The notes under the pieces are model-generated. The model made no database searches and had not been told where the DNA came from. It saw only the letters and a program-made list of their open reading frames with translations. A stretch of DNA of 64,000 bases from Pseudomonas sp. N3-W (GTDB taxonomy: Bacteria > Pseudomonadota > Gammaproteobacteria > Pseudomonadales > Pseudomonadaceae): NCBI RefSeq assembly GCF_024970185.1, contig NZ_CP103965.1, positions 182,001 to 246,000 on the forward strand, read 5' to 3'. Within the stretch, counting starts at the first letter, position 1. The number at the start of each line of letters is the position of its first letter. Shown one piece after another: positions 19,409 to 27,484 of this stretch. The position numbers were made by a program, and so were the translations under genes.

Positions 19409-19941
19409 AGGCGGACGATAAAGCAAAAGCCGATGAGCAGCCGACGCCCGATCCGGCTGACACGGCGGCTTCGCTGCTGGAAGCGCTCAACGAGCATTTG
19501 CTCAAGCAGGCCGCCGAGGGGGCCGGTCCCGAGGCCTTGAATCAGCGGATCGTCGAGTCGGTCAATTTACTCAACACCCAGCTGGCGGCTCATGTGCCGG
19601 TGCTGTCGGCCCTTGGGCCGGAACTGTTGATTGCTCAGGCCCGCGGTTTGGTGGCGCAGTCTGCGGCCAGTTATTTCGATGGGGCGACCAAGCTGGCCCT
19701 GGCGTCTCAGGGCGTGTTGCTCCGGCAGATGACCGAGAGCATCGTCAACAACAACCTGGATGCCGCTACCGAAAGCGCCCTTGGGGCGCTTAACACTCAT
19801 CTGCTGGTCGGTGGTGCCGCTGCCGTGGCCGCTGCGAGCGGGGTGCTGGACGCCGAAGGGGTGAGTCAGGTGCTCGAGCGGATCAACACCAGCATTGCCC
19901 AGTTCAGCGCCATTGCGTCCGAGCGAACGCCTTCTGCATGA
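19405..19941 (+). CDS. R-body cluster protein of unknown function
   Basis: A 178-residue protein encoded between two rebB-like genes and overlapping the first by four bases. It begins with a charged, proline-containing segment, then becomes helical and rich in Ala, Leu and Gln (SLLEALNEHLLKQAAEG, LLRQMTESIVNNNLDAATESAL). The central ARGLVAQSAASYFDGATKLALASQ and the following helices resemble the amphipathic helices of RebB proteins in composition, but not closely enough to call it RebB. No signal peptide. By context it is an R-body assembly or accessory protein. Confidence 0.65.
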   Translation: MKADDKAKADEQPTPDPADTAASLLEALNEHLLKQAAEGAGPEALNQRIVESVNLLNTQLAAHVPVLSALGPELLIAQARGLVAQSAASYFDGATKLALASQGVLLRQMTESIVNNNLDAATESALGALNTHLLVGGAAAVAAASGVLDAEGVSQVLERINTSIAQFSAIASERTPSA

Positions 19942-19985
19942 ACCGCATTTGCAACAGCCTGCCGTCTAACGAAAGGAGTCACAAC

Positions 19986-20270
19986 ATGCCAGTCGTGAAT
20001 GAACAGATTACCGATGCGGTTACTCAAGCCAACGTCCATGTGCTGGGTGAAGCGCCCGCGATGGCCATGGGCACCATTTACCAATCCATGGCGCATGCCA
20101 CCGGCATCCTGTTCGAGAATGCAGTGAGCGCCCAGCAACAGCAAAATACCCTGGCCCAGGCAGCAACGAATCAGGGGGTGATGCAGATCTACAGCGTCGA
20201 CACGAGCGCCGATGCGGTCGCTACCAAAACGATCCTGCAGGACGCTAGCCCAGCGGCGCCCAAGGCCTGA
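19986..20270 (+). CDS. RebB-family R-body protein (second copy)
   Basis: A 94-residue RebB-family protein, MPVVNEQITDAVTQANVHVLG..., sharing its first 20 residues almost completely with the copy at 19175 and continuing with AHATGILFENAVSAQQQQNTLAQAA. The C-terminal tail is longer and Ala/Pro-rich. The start is preceded by AAAGGAG. It is the last gene of the cluster and is followed by a terminator. No separate RebA-, RebC- or RebD-like gene is visible nearby. Confidence 0.85.
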   Translation: MPVVNEQITDAVTQANVHVLGEAPAMAMGTIYQSMAHATGILFENAVSAQQQQNTLAQAATNQGVMQIYSVDTSADAVATKTILQDASPAAPKA

Positions 20271-20299
20271 TCGAACCTCGGAATAATGAGTACCAACAG

Positions 20300-20334
20300 C
20301 GCCTCGCGGCCCTTCCGGGTCGCGGGGCGTTTTG
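20300..20334 (+). terminator. Rho-independent terminator of R-body operon
   Basis: GCGCCTCGCGGCCC and GGGTCGCGGGGCG pair around TTCC and are followed by TTTT. The 260 bp from here to gabD should contain the gab promoter; no clear sigma-54 or sigma-70 pair stands out. Confidence 0.8.
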
Positions 20335-20597
20335 CTCGTTGATCAGAAAATTCTCGCAAAAGCGGCGTTTTCGTTCTTTTTTTCGAACGCCCTATTGTCC
20401 TTTCCTAGCATTGATCCTACGATTCGTTCGAGATTTCAAACGCTCTTGCCTGGGTGCTGAACCGCACGAGTTTCGATCAGTGCGCTATTTATGTGCTTCA
20501 GCCCGGTGAATGATTTCCCTGACGGCAGCCTTTCAGGCGCCCCTTCAACAATCACAAATCGCTCCGCGCCCGCGCGGTGCTGTTAAGGAAAGCCGAC

Positions 20598-22040
20598 ATG
20601 CAGCTTAAAGACACCCAGTTGTTCCGCCAGCAAGCCTTCATTGATGGCGCTTGGGTCGATGCGGACAACGGTCAGACCATCAAGGTCAACAACCCGGCCA
20701 CGGGCGAGATTCTGGGCACTGTGCCGAAAATGGGCGCTGCCGAAACCCGTCGTGCCATCGAAGCGGCCGACAAGGCGCTGCCGGCCTGGCGTGCACTGAC
20801 CGCCAAGGACCGTGCGAACAAGCTGCGTCGCTGGTTCGAACTGATCATCGAAAACCAGGACGACCTGGCTCGCCTGATGACCCTCGAGCAAGGCAAGCCA
20901 TTGGCCGAAGCCAAGGGCGAAATCGTTTACGCCGCTTCCTTTATCGAGTGGTTCGCCGAAGAAGCCAAGCGCATCTACGGTGATGTGATTCCGGGCCACC
21001 AGCCAGACAAGCGCCTGATTGTAATCAAGCAGCCAATCGGCGTGACCGCGGCCATCACCCCGTGGAACTTCCCGGCGGCGATGATCACCCGTAAAGCCGG
21101 CCCGGCCCTGGCCGCCGGTTGCACCATGGTGCTCAAGCCTGCTTCGCAAACCCCGTTCTCTGCCTTCGCCCTGGCTGAACTGGCCCAGCGTGCCGGCATT
21201 CCGAATGGCGTGTTCAGCGTGGTGTCCGGCAGCGCCGGCGACATCGGCAGCGAGCTGACCAGCAACCCGATCGTGCGCAAACTGTCCTTCACTGGCTCGA
21301 CTGAGATCGGTCGCCAACTGATGGCCGAATGCGCCAAGGACATCAAGAAAGTCTCGCTGGAACTGGGCGGCAACGCGCCGTTCATCGTGTTCGACGACGC
21401 GGACCTGGATAAGGCCGTCGAAGGCGCGATCATTTCCAAATACCGCAACAACGGCCAGACCTGCGTCTGCGCCAACCGTCTGTACATCCAGGATTCGGTC
21501 TACGACGCGTTCGCCGAGAAGCTGAAAGTGGCCGTGGCCAAACTCAAGATCGGCAACGGTCTGGAAGAAGGCACCACCACTGGCCCGCTGATCGACGAAA
21601 AAGCCGTGGCCAAGGTCAAGGAGCATATCGCTGACGCCGTCAGCAAAGGCGCCACCGTGCTGGCTGGCGGCAAATCGATGGAAGGCAACTTCTTCGAGCC
21701 GACCATCCTGACCAACGTGCCGAAAAACGCTGCCGTGGCCAAGGAAGAAACCTTCGGCCCACTGGCGCCGCTGTTCCGCTTCAAAGACGAAGCCGAAGTG
21801 ATCGCGATGTCCAACGACACCGAGTTCGGTCTGGCCTCGTACTTCTATGCGCGTGACCTGGGCCGTGTGTTCCGTGTGGCTGAAGCCCTGGAATACGGCA
21901 TGGTCGGCGTCAACACCGGGCTGATCTCCAACGAAGTCGCGCCGTTCGGCGGCATCAAGGCGTCGGGTCTGGGTCGCGAAGGCTCCAAGTACGGCATCGA
22001 AGACTACCTGGAAATCAAATACCTCTGCCTGGGCATCTAA
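20598..22040 (+). CDS. gabD: Succinate-semialdehyde dehydrogenase (NADP+)
   Basis: A 480-residue aldehyde dehydrogenase. Catalytic Glu255 (SLELGGNAP) and nucleophile Cys289 (GQTCVCANR) are present, with the substrate-type motif PWNFPAAMITRK. It oxidises succinate semialdehyde to succinate, the last step of GABA catabolism, and glutarate semialdehyde in lysine breakdown in pseudomonads (also called DavD). The start at 20598 follows AAGGAA. gabT follows on the same strand after 177 bp. Confidence 0.95.
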   Translation: MQLKDTQLFRQQAFIDGAWVDADNGQTIKVNNPATGEILGTVPKMGAAETRRAIEAADKALPAWRALTAKDRANKLRRWFELIIENQDDLARLMTLEQGKPLAEAKGEIVYAASFIEWFAEEAKRIYGDVIPGHQPDKRLIVIKQPIGVTAAITPWNFPAAMITRKAGPALAAGCTMVLKPASQTPFSAFALAELAQRAGIPNGVFSVVSGSAGDIGSELTSNPIVRKLSFTGSTEIGRQLMAECAKDIKKVSLELGGNAPFIVFDDADLDKAVEGAIISKYRNNGQTCVCANRLYIQDSVYDAFAEKLKVAVAKLKIGNGLEEGTTTGPLIDEKAVAKVKEHIADAVSKGATVLAGGKSMEGNFFEPTILTNVPKNAAVAKEETFGPLAPLFRFKDEAEVIAMSNDTEFGLASYFYARDLGRVFRVAEALEYGMVGVNTGLISNEVAPFGGIKASGLGREGSKYGIEDYLEIKYLCLGI

Positions 22041-22054
22041 CAAGGCATTGCTTC

Positions 22055-22092
22055 AAGCACAAAGGGCACGAGAGCGCTGTCCCTTTGTGCGC
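22055..22092 (+). promoter_or_regulatory. Stem-loop between gabD and gabT
   Basis: GCACAAAGGG and CCCTTTGTGC form a perfect 10-bp stem with a 14-base loop. There is no T-run, so it is more likely an mRNA-stabilising or processing hairpin, or a weak terminator, than a strong terminator. Confidence 0.5.
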
Positions 22093-22217
22093 TTCAAACG
22101 GAATTTTCTCTGTGGCCGGGAAAGCTGTGGCAGTCGATCATCGCATGCTGCCGTAGTTGCCTCCTCGCTGCATTTTCCTTGAACGACGCCGCCCGATGAG
22201 CGGTGAATGAGGACTGT

Positions 22218-23495
22218 ATGAGCAAGACTAACGCTTCTTTGATGAAACGCCGCGAAGCCGCTGTACCGCGCGGTGTGGGCCAGATTCACCCGATCTTCGC
22301 CGACCACGCGAAGAACGCCACCGTGACCGACGTTGAAGGTCGCGAATTCATCGACTTCGCCGGCGGCATCGCCGTGCTGAACACCGGTCACCTGCACCCG
22401 AAAATCATCGCTGCCGTGACCGAGCAACTGAACAAGCTGACGCACACCTGCTTCCAGGTGCTGGCCTACGAGCCGTACGTTGAACTGTGCGAGAAAGTGA
22501 ACGCCAAGGTGCCAGGCGATTTCGCCAAGAAAACCCTGCTGGTGACCACCGGTTCCGAAGCGGTGGAAAACGCCGTGAAAATCGCCCGTGCCGCCACTGG
22601 CCGTGCCGGCGTGATCGCCTTCACCGGCGCTTACCACGGTCGCACCATGATGACCCTGGGTCTGACCGGCAAAGTCGTGCCTTACTCGGCTGGCATGGGC
22701 CTGATGCCAGGCGGCATCTTCCGCGCGCTGTACCCGAACGAGCTGCACGGTGTGAGCGTCGATGACTCGATCGCCAGCATCGAACGCATCTTCAAGAACG
22801 ACGCCGAGCCGCGTGACATCGCTGCCATCATCATCGAACCGGTTCAGGGCGAAGGCGGTTTCTACGTCGCGCCTAAAGCGTTCATGAAGCGCCTGCGCGA
22901 ACTGTGCGACAAGCACGGCATCCTGCTGATCGCCGACGAAGTGCAAACCGGCGCTGGCCGTACCGGCACCTTCTTCGCCATGGAACAGATGGGCGTTGCT
23001 GCCGACCTGACCACCTTCGCCAAATCCATCGCTGGCGGCTTCCCGCTGGCCGGTGTTTGCGGCAAGGCCGAATACATGGACGCCATTGCTCCAGGCGGTC
23101 TGGGCGGCACCTACGCCGGTAGCCCGATCGCTTGCGCCGCGGCCCTGGCCGTGATGGAAGTGTTTGAAGAAGAACACCTGCTGGACCGTTGCAAGGCTGT
23201 CGGTGAGCGTCTGGTGACGGGTCTGAAAGCCATCCAGGCCAAGTACCCGGTGATCGGCGAAGTCCGCGCCCTGGGCGCGATGATCGCCCTCGAGTTGTTC
23301 GAGGACGGCGACAGCCACAAGCCAAACGCTGCCGCTGTGGCGTCCGTTGTGGCCAAGGCCCGTGACAAGGGCCTGATCCTGCTGTCCTGCGGCACCTACG
23401 GCAACGTGCTACGCGTTCTCGTCCCGCTGACTTCGCCGGACGAGCAACTGGATAAAGGTCTGGCGATCATCGAAGAGTGTTTCTCCGAGCTCTGA
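22218..23495 (+). CDS. gabT: 4-aminobutyrate aminotransferase
   Basis: A 425-residue class-III PLP aminotransferase. The cofactor lysine is in TTFAKSIAGGFPLAG (Lys269), the Asp of the PLP site in LIADEVQTGAGRTG, and GSEAVENAVKIARAATGR lines the phosphate cup. It transfers the amino group of GABA (and 5-aminovalerate) to 2-oxoglutarate, giving the semialdehyde used by GabD. A strong terminator follows. Confidence 0.95.
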   Translation: MSKTNASLMKRREAAVPRGVGQIHPIFADHAKNATVTDVEGREFIDFAGGIAVLNTGHLHPKIIAAVTEQLNKLTHTCFQVLAYEPYVELCEKVNAKVPGDFAKKTLLVTTGSEAVENAVKIARAATGRAGVIAFTGAYHGRTMMTLGLTGKVVPYSAGMGLMPGGIFRALYPNELHGVSVDDSIASIERIFKNDAEPRDIAAIIIEPVQGEGGFYVAPKAFMKRLRELCDKHGILLIADEVQTGAGRTGTFFAMEQMGVAADLTTFAKSIAGGFPLAGVCGKAEYMDAIAPGGLGGTYAGSPIACAAALAVMEVFEEEHLLDRCKAVGERLVTGLKAIQAKYPVIGEVRALGAMIALELFEDGDSHKPNAAAVASVVAKARDKGLILLSCGTYGNVLRVLVPLTSPDEQLDKGLAIIEECFSEL

Positions 23496-23518
23496 TCCCC
23501 CAGTGTGACCTGATCGAC

Positions 23519-23546
23519 AAAAAACCCGCTTCGGCGGGTTTTTTTA
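23519..23546 (+). terminator. Rho-independent terminator of gabT
   Basis: A-run, CCCGC-TTC-GGCGGG hairpin and a run of T residues directly after gabT. Confidence 0.9.
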
Positions 23547-23632
23547 TGGTCTTGAAACACATCAGGCGGGTTTACGCTGTATCGAATGGCCATCATTGTC
23601 TAAGGTGCAAGCATCGCTGTTGGAGTGTCTAG

Positions 23633-24847
23633 ATGACTGCTGTGGTTTTGCCTGCCGTACCGCGGGTGCTGATTGCCGAGGCCGACCCCTGGTCCCGGGA
23701 CCTGCTCAAGCAAGTGTTGTTGAATGTGCGCTGCGACGCACGGCTGGATGTGTGCGCCGACGGCCAGCAAGCGCTGGAACTGTTGGCAAATGTTCCTTAC
23801 GACCTGGTCATCGTCGACTGGGAGTTGCCGGGTATCGATGGCCTGAGCGTGCTTCGCAGTGTCCGACTACGCAAACGCAATCCGCCGTTGCCGTTCATTC
23901 TGATGAGCAGCCGCAACGACAGTGCCAGCGTGCGCGAAGTCTTGCCTCTGGCGCCGACGGCGTACCTGACCAAGCCGCTGAACATGGAAAGCCTGACGCT
24001 GCGCTTGCAGGACCTGCTGCTGAATGCCGGGGAGGAAGTCTCTTGTGAGGTGCCGATGCTGGCGCCGGGCATGACGTTGTCGGTGTATCTGGAGCGCCGC
24101 CGTGAACTGGCCGACGGCGCACCGCTGATGACCGACGTGCAACTGGCGGTCAAACGCAGCCTTAATCCCAACGGCCTCGATCTGACGCTGCTGGAAGCCG
24201 AAGTTCGCACCGACCCGCAAATCACTGCGGTGTTGATCGCCGCTGCCAACAGCGCGGCGCAACACCATGGCACTGCGGTGCAAACCCTGGCTCAGGCGCT
24301 GCACCGGTTGGGCACCGGGCAAAGCATGAACCTGATTCTGGGCCTGGCGCTCAAGCGCAGCGCACGCCTAAGCGATCCATGCCTGGCGGACTACGCCGAG
24401 CGTTATTGGGGGTTGTCGCTGCACACTGCCGAATACGCCCGGACATTGGCGCGGTTGCTCGATCTGGATCAGGAGCGCTGCTATTGCGCCGGGATGCTGC
24501 ATCGTCTCGGCGATCTGGCCTTGTTGCGCTGTTTGCAGGAGTGGAAACAGGCTGGCGGCGAGCTGGATGAATGGGAAGAGATCGGCGATGCGTTGGCGGA
24601 ATTCGGCGCAGGCTATGGTTCGGCGCTGCGCACTCGCTGGCGTTTGCCGCTGGAGCTGCGCGAGCTGATTGCCGCGGTCTATCAGCTCGGTGGCGGGGTT
24701 TACTCCCGTGAAGCGCTGGTGATGAACATGGCGGGGCAGATGGCGCGTCTGACCGAGCATGAGGGCGTTGAGGCATTGGCCAAGAGCCGGACGGCGCGGT
24801 TGCTCAAGATCGGGTTGCCGGAGTTGATGCGGTTGCGCAAGAAGTAA
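23633..24847 (+). CDS. Response regulator with HDOD domain
   Basis: A 404-residue protein with an N-terminal receiver domain (about residues 10-130; phospho-acceptor Asp62 in LVIVDWELPG, conserved Lys in YLTKPL) followed by an HDOD domain (about residues 165-360). HDOD domains are HD-related but usually lack phosphodiesterase activity and act as signalling or scaffolding modules. The gene is monocistronic, between gabT and a diguanylate cyclase gene on the opposite strand. No cognate kinase lies beside it. Confidence 0.85.
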   Translation: MTAVVLPAVPRVLIAEADPWSRDLLKQVLLNVRCDARLDVCADGQQALELLANVPYDLVIVDWELPGIDGLSVLRSVRLRKRNPPLPFILMSSRNDSASVREVLPLAPTAYLTKPLNMESLTLRLQDLLLNAGEEVSCEVPMLAPGMTLSVYLERRRELADGAPLMTDVQLAVKRSLNPNGLDLTLLEAEVRTDPQITAVLIAAANSAAQHHGTAVQTLAQALHRLGTGQSMNLILGLALKRSARLSDPCLADYAERYWGLSLHTAEYARTLARLLDLDQERCYCAGMLHRLGDLALLRCLQEWKQAGGELDEWEEIGDALAEFGAGYGSALRTRWRLPLELRELIAAVYQLGGGVYSREALVMNMAGQMARLTEHEGVEALAKSRTARLLKIGLPELMRLRKK

Positions 24848-24883
24848 AGTTGTCACGACCCCATGTGGGAGCGTGTTGGGTCT

Positions 24884-25873
24884 TCAGGCAGAAATAATCC
24901 GATTCTTGCCCTGCCGCTTCGCCTCATACATCGCCGCATCGGCGCGTGCAAAGAGAGTGTCGAGGGATTCGTCTTCTGCGGTCTGGTTGCTCAGGCCCTG
25001 ACTGACGGTGATACCAAAGCGCTCGCCGTCATGGCTGAAATTCAACCGTTGAATCTCCCGCTGCAGGCGCTCAGCCACGAGCAGGGCCATATCCGGCGCA
25101 CAGCCGGGGAACACTGCCGCAAATTCCTCCCCGCCAATCCGGCCAAACAGATCACCCCGGCGCAGCGCCGCACGCCCGCTTTCAGCGATCCGTTGCAGCA
25201 CGGTGTCGCCTTCAGGATGGCCATAGGTGTCGTTGATCACCTTGAAATCATCGATGTCCAGCAGCAGGAACGCCAGCGACGCCCCTTGCAGCTTCGCCTG
25301 TTCAAACTCACGGTGGGCGCACTCGAAGAAGTGGCGACGGTTGCTGCTTTGGGTCAGGACATCGGTGGTCGCCAGTCGCTGCAACTCGTTTTCCATCTGC
25401 TTCTTTTCGGTGATGTCTTCGGCAATGCCGACGATGATCACCGGTTGGCCCGGTTCGGCCTGGCGATTGATGAAGCACTTGTCGCTGAGCCAGCGCACTT
25501 GGCCGTCGGCAGCGATGATGCGGTATTCGCGATCTTCGACCGCGCCCTTTTCCAGCACCTCGGCCAGGCTGCGTTCGGCGTAGTCCAGATCGTCGGGGTA
25601 GATGCTGTCGCGCCACTGGTTGTAGTCAGCCAGCAGCAGGCCGGCGGAACGGCCGAAAATCCGTTCATAGGCGGGGCTGACGTACAGCACCTGACGGGTT
25701 TCCCAATTGAAGGCCCAGAGTACGGCGTTGACACTCACCAGCAACGAGCTGAACAGTTGCTCACGCTCACTCAGACGCGCGACTTCGCCTTGGGCGTGCA
25801 TCAATGCCATCAGGGTTTGCGCGGCCTCGGGCCACTGTGGGTGGGATGAGTCTTGTAGATTTTTATTGACCAT
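24884..25873 (-). CDS. PAS-GGDEF diguanylate cyclase
   Basis: About 329 residues. A PAS fold (about residues 45-165; NAVLWAFNWETRQVLYVSPAYERIFGR, ending in VGIAEDITEKKQMENEL) precedes a GGDEF domain. The active-site motif is GGEEF (about residue 245), so it should make c-di-GMP. No transmembrane helix, so it is cytosolic. The start is placed at 25873, where the soluble protein begins; the open frame continues upstream through low-quality sequence. It converges with the HDOD gene. Its product could feed the PgaCD synthase, but that is inference. Confidence 0.88.
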   Translation of the reverse strand: MVNKNLQDSSHPQWPEAAQTLMALMHAQGEVARLSEREQLFSSLLVSVNAVLWAFNWETRQVLYVSPAYERIFGRSAGLLLADYNQWRDSIYPDDLDYAERSLAEVLEKGAVEDREYRIIAADGQVRWLSDKCFINRQAEPGQPVIIVGIAEDITEKKQMENELQRLATTDVLTQSSNRRHFFECAHREFEQAKLQGASLAFLLLDIDDFKVINDTYGHPEGDTVLQRIAESGRAALRRGDLFGRIGGEEFAAVFPGCAPDMALLVAERLQREIQRLNFSHDGERFGITVSQGLSNQTAEDESLDTLFARADAAMYEAKRQGKNRIISA

Positions 25874-26058
25874 CGGCACAGATCTCAAAGGGCGTGTGCC
25901 GTTCGAGGTTCGATAGCGGCCACTGCGAAGCCCGCCGTGATGGCGAAGTGTCTTTGAGATAGGGGATTTTTGGCTTAGTTCCCGCCGTTTGTGGCAAGGG
26001 GTGCTTGCGACCGCCGGGCGGTACGGATGACGTGTTTTTTTAGCCATACACAAAAAAA

Positions 26059-26149
26059 TGTGGGAGCGAGCTTGCTCGCGAAAACGGTACACCAGTCAAC
26101 ATGTCTGCTGAAACTGATGACCATTTCGCGAGCAGGCTCGCTCCCACAT
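26059..26149. repeat. REP doublet
   Basis: Inverted pair of the REP core around about 45 bp, between the diguanylate cyclase gene start and the desA stop. The rest of the 290-bp gap holds no gene. Confidence 0.9.
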
Positions 26150-26163
26150 GAGCTGCGCTGCAG

Positions 26164-27348
26164 TCAGACGGCAGCAGGTCGCAGCGAGTACGTTTTCAAC
26201 TGATCAGCGAAGTCGCGCAGGGATTGAATCCCGCTGGCTTCGGCTTCGTGTACCCAATCCTTGATGGCGGCGAGCATGTCGTGGCCATTTGAGCTGGTCT
26301 TGACCCAGATCTGCTGCAAGGCCAGGCGTTTCTCGTAAATTACTTTCAGCGCCTGGCTGTGTTCGAGCATGTTCTGGATGCGCACGTGGTGCTTGTCATC
26401 CAGCAGGCTGGTTTCCCGGGACAGCAAACGCTTGGCGCGGTGGAACTGGTGACGGACCGAGTGATCGACCTTTTCCAGCTCTTGCTTGACCAGCGGCGCG
26501 ATCACCAATTTGCGGTACTGGGCCATGATCTGGAAGCGGTTGTTGAGGATCGCCATGGCGGTATCCATGTCCAGGCTGCCCTTGCCTTCAACGCGGTGGG
26601 CAATCGGGGCAACCCGCTGGACCTTGGCCAGACGCAGGAAGCTGAAGACTTTTATCCATGCCCAGCCCAGGTCGAATTCCCACTTTTTCACCGACAGCTT
26701 GGCCGAGTTCGGATACGTGTGGTGGTTGTTATGCAGTTCTTCGCCGCCGATCAGGATGCCCCAAGGCACCAGATTGGTCGCCGCATCGCGGCATTCGAAG
26801 TTGCGGTAGCCGATGGCATGACCCAGGCCGTTGACCACGCCGGCAGCCCAGACCGGGATCCACATCATCTGGATGGCCCAGATGGTGATGCCGATGGTGC
26901 CGAACAGCATCAGGTCGATGATGCCCATGATTGCCACGCCCAGCAGCGGGAAACGGCTGTAGAGGTTGCGTTCGATCCAGTCTTCGGGGCAGTTCTTGCC
27001 GTAGATGCGCAGGGTTTCCGGGTTTTCCGCTTCGGCGCGATACAGCTCGGCACCTTTGCGCAGAACGGTGGAAAGACCCTTGATGACCGGGCTGTGCGGG
27101 TCGTCTTCGGTTTCGCACTTGGCGTGGTGCTTGCGGTGGATAGCGGTCCACTCGCGGGTGTTCTGTGCCGTGGTCAGCCACAGCCAGAAGCGGAAGAAAT
27201 GTTTCAGGCCGGCATTGAGCTCAAGCGAGCGATGGGCTGAATAACGATGCAGATAGACCGTGACGCCGATAATCGTGACGTGGGTCATCAGCAGGGTGAC
27301 TGCCACCAGTGACCAGGGCGACAAGCCGAGCAAACCTTCGTACCACAT
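26164..27348 (-). CDS. desA: Fatty acid / phospholipid delta-9 desaturase DesA
   Basis: A 394-residue membrane di-iron desaturase with all three histidine boxes: HRYSAH (34-39), HRKHH (71-75) and ELHNNHH. Hydrophobic helices span the N-terminal half; the C-terminal 120 residues form a charged helical tail. In P. aeruginosa DesA introduces a 9-10 double bond into acyl chains of membrane phospholipids using O2, and the gene lies beside a GGDEF-EAL gene and the oscA-sbp genes, as here. The two genes are divergent, with 136 bp between them. Confidence 0.88.
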   Translation of the reverse strand: MWYEGLLGLSPWSLVAVTLLMTHVTIIGVTVYLHRYSAHRSLELNAGLKHFFRFWLWLTTAQNTREWTAIHRKHHAKCETEDDPHSPVIKGLSTVLRKGAELYRAEAENPETLRIYGKNCPEDWIERNLYSRFPLLGVAIMGIIDLMLFGTIGITIWAIQMMWIPVWAAGVVNGLGHAIGYRNFECRDAATNLVPWGILIGGEELHNNHHTYPNSAKLSVKKWEFDLGWAWIKVFSFLRLAKVQRVAPIAHRVEGKGSLDMDTAMAILNNRFQIMAQYRKLVIAPLVKQELEKVDHSVRHQFHRAKRLLSRETSLLDDKHHVRIQNMLEHSQALKVIYEKRLALQQIWVKTSSNGHDMLAAIKDWVHEAEASGIQSLRDFADQLKTYSLRPAAV

Positions 27349-27484
27349 AGGCTATAGGGCCCTCGATAAAGAAATAAACAGCCGTTGCATTATCACCATG
27401 CACACAGATAAAACCAGTCGCGCTTTCAGATAAGAAGTGGCCGGATGTTTCTTTAATCTATAATTCCAACCTTTTTGTAGGGAC

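Noticed and set aside
24863..24877. REP element after the HDOD gene
   Set aside because: Only GTGGGAGCG and a few following bases remain; too short to call.
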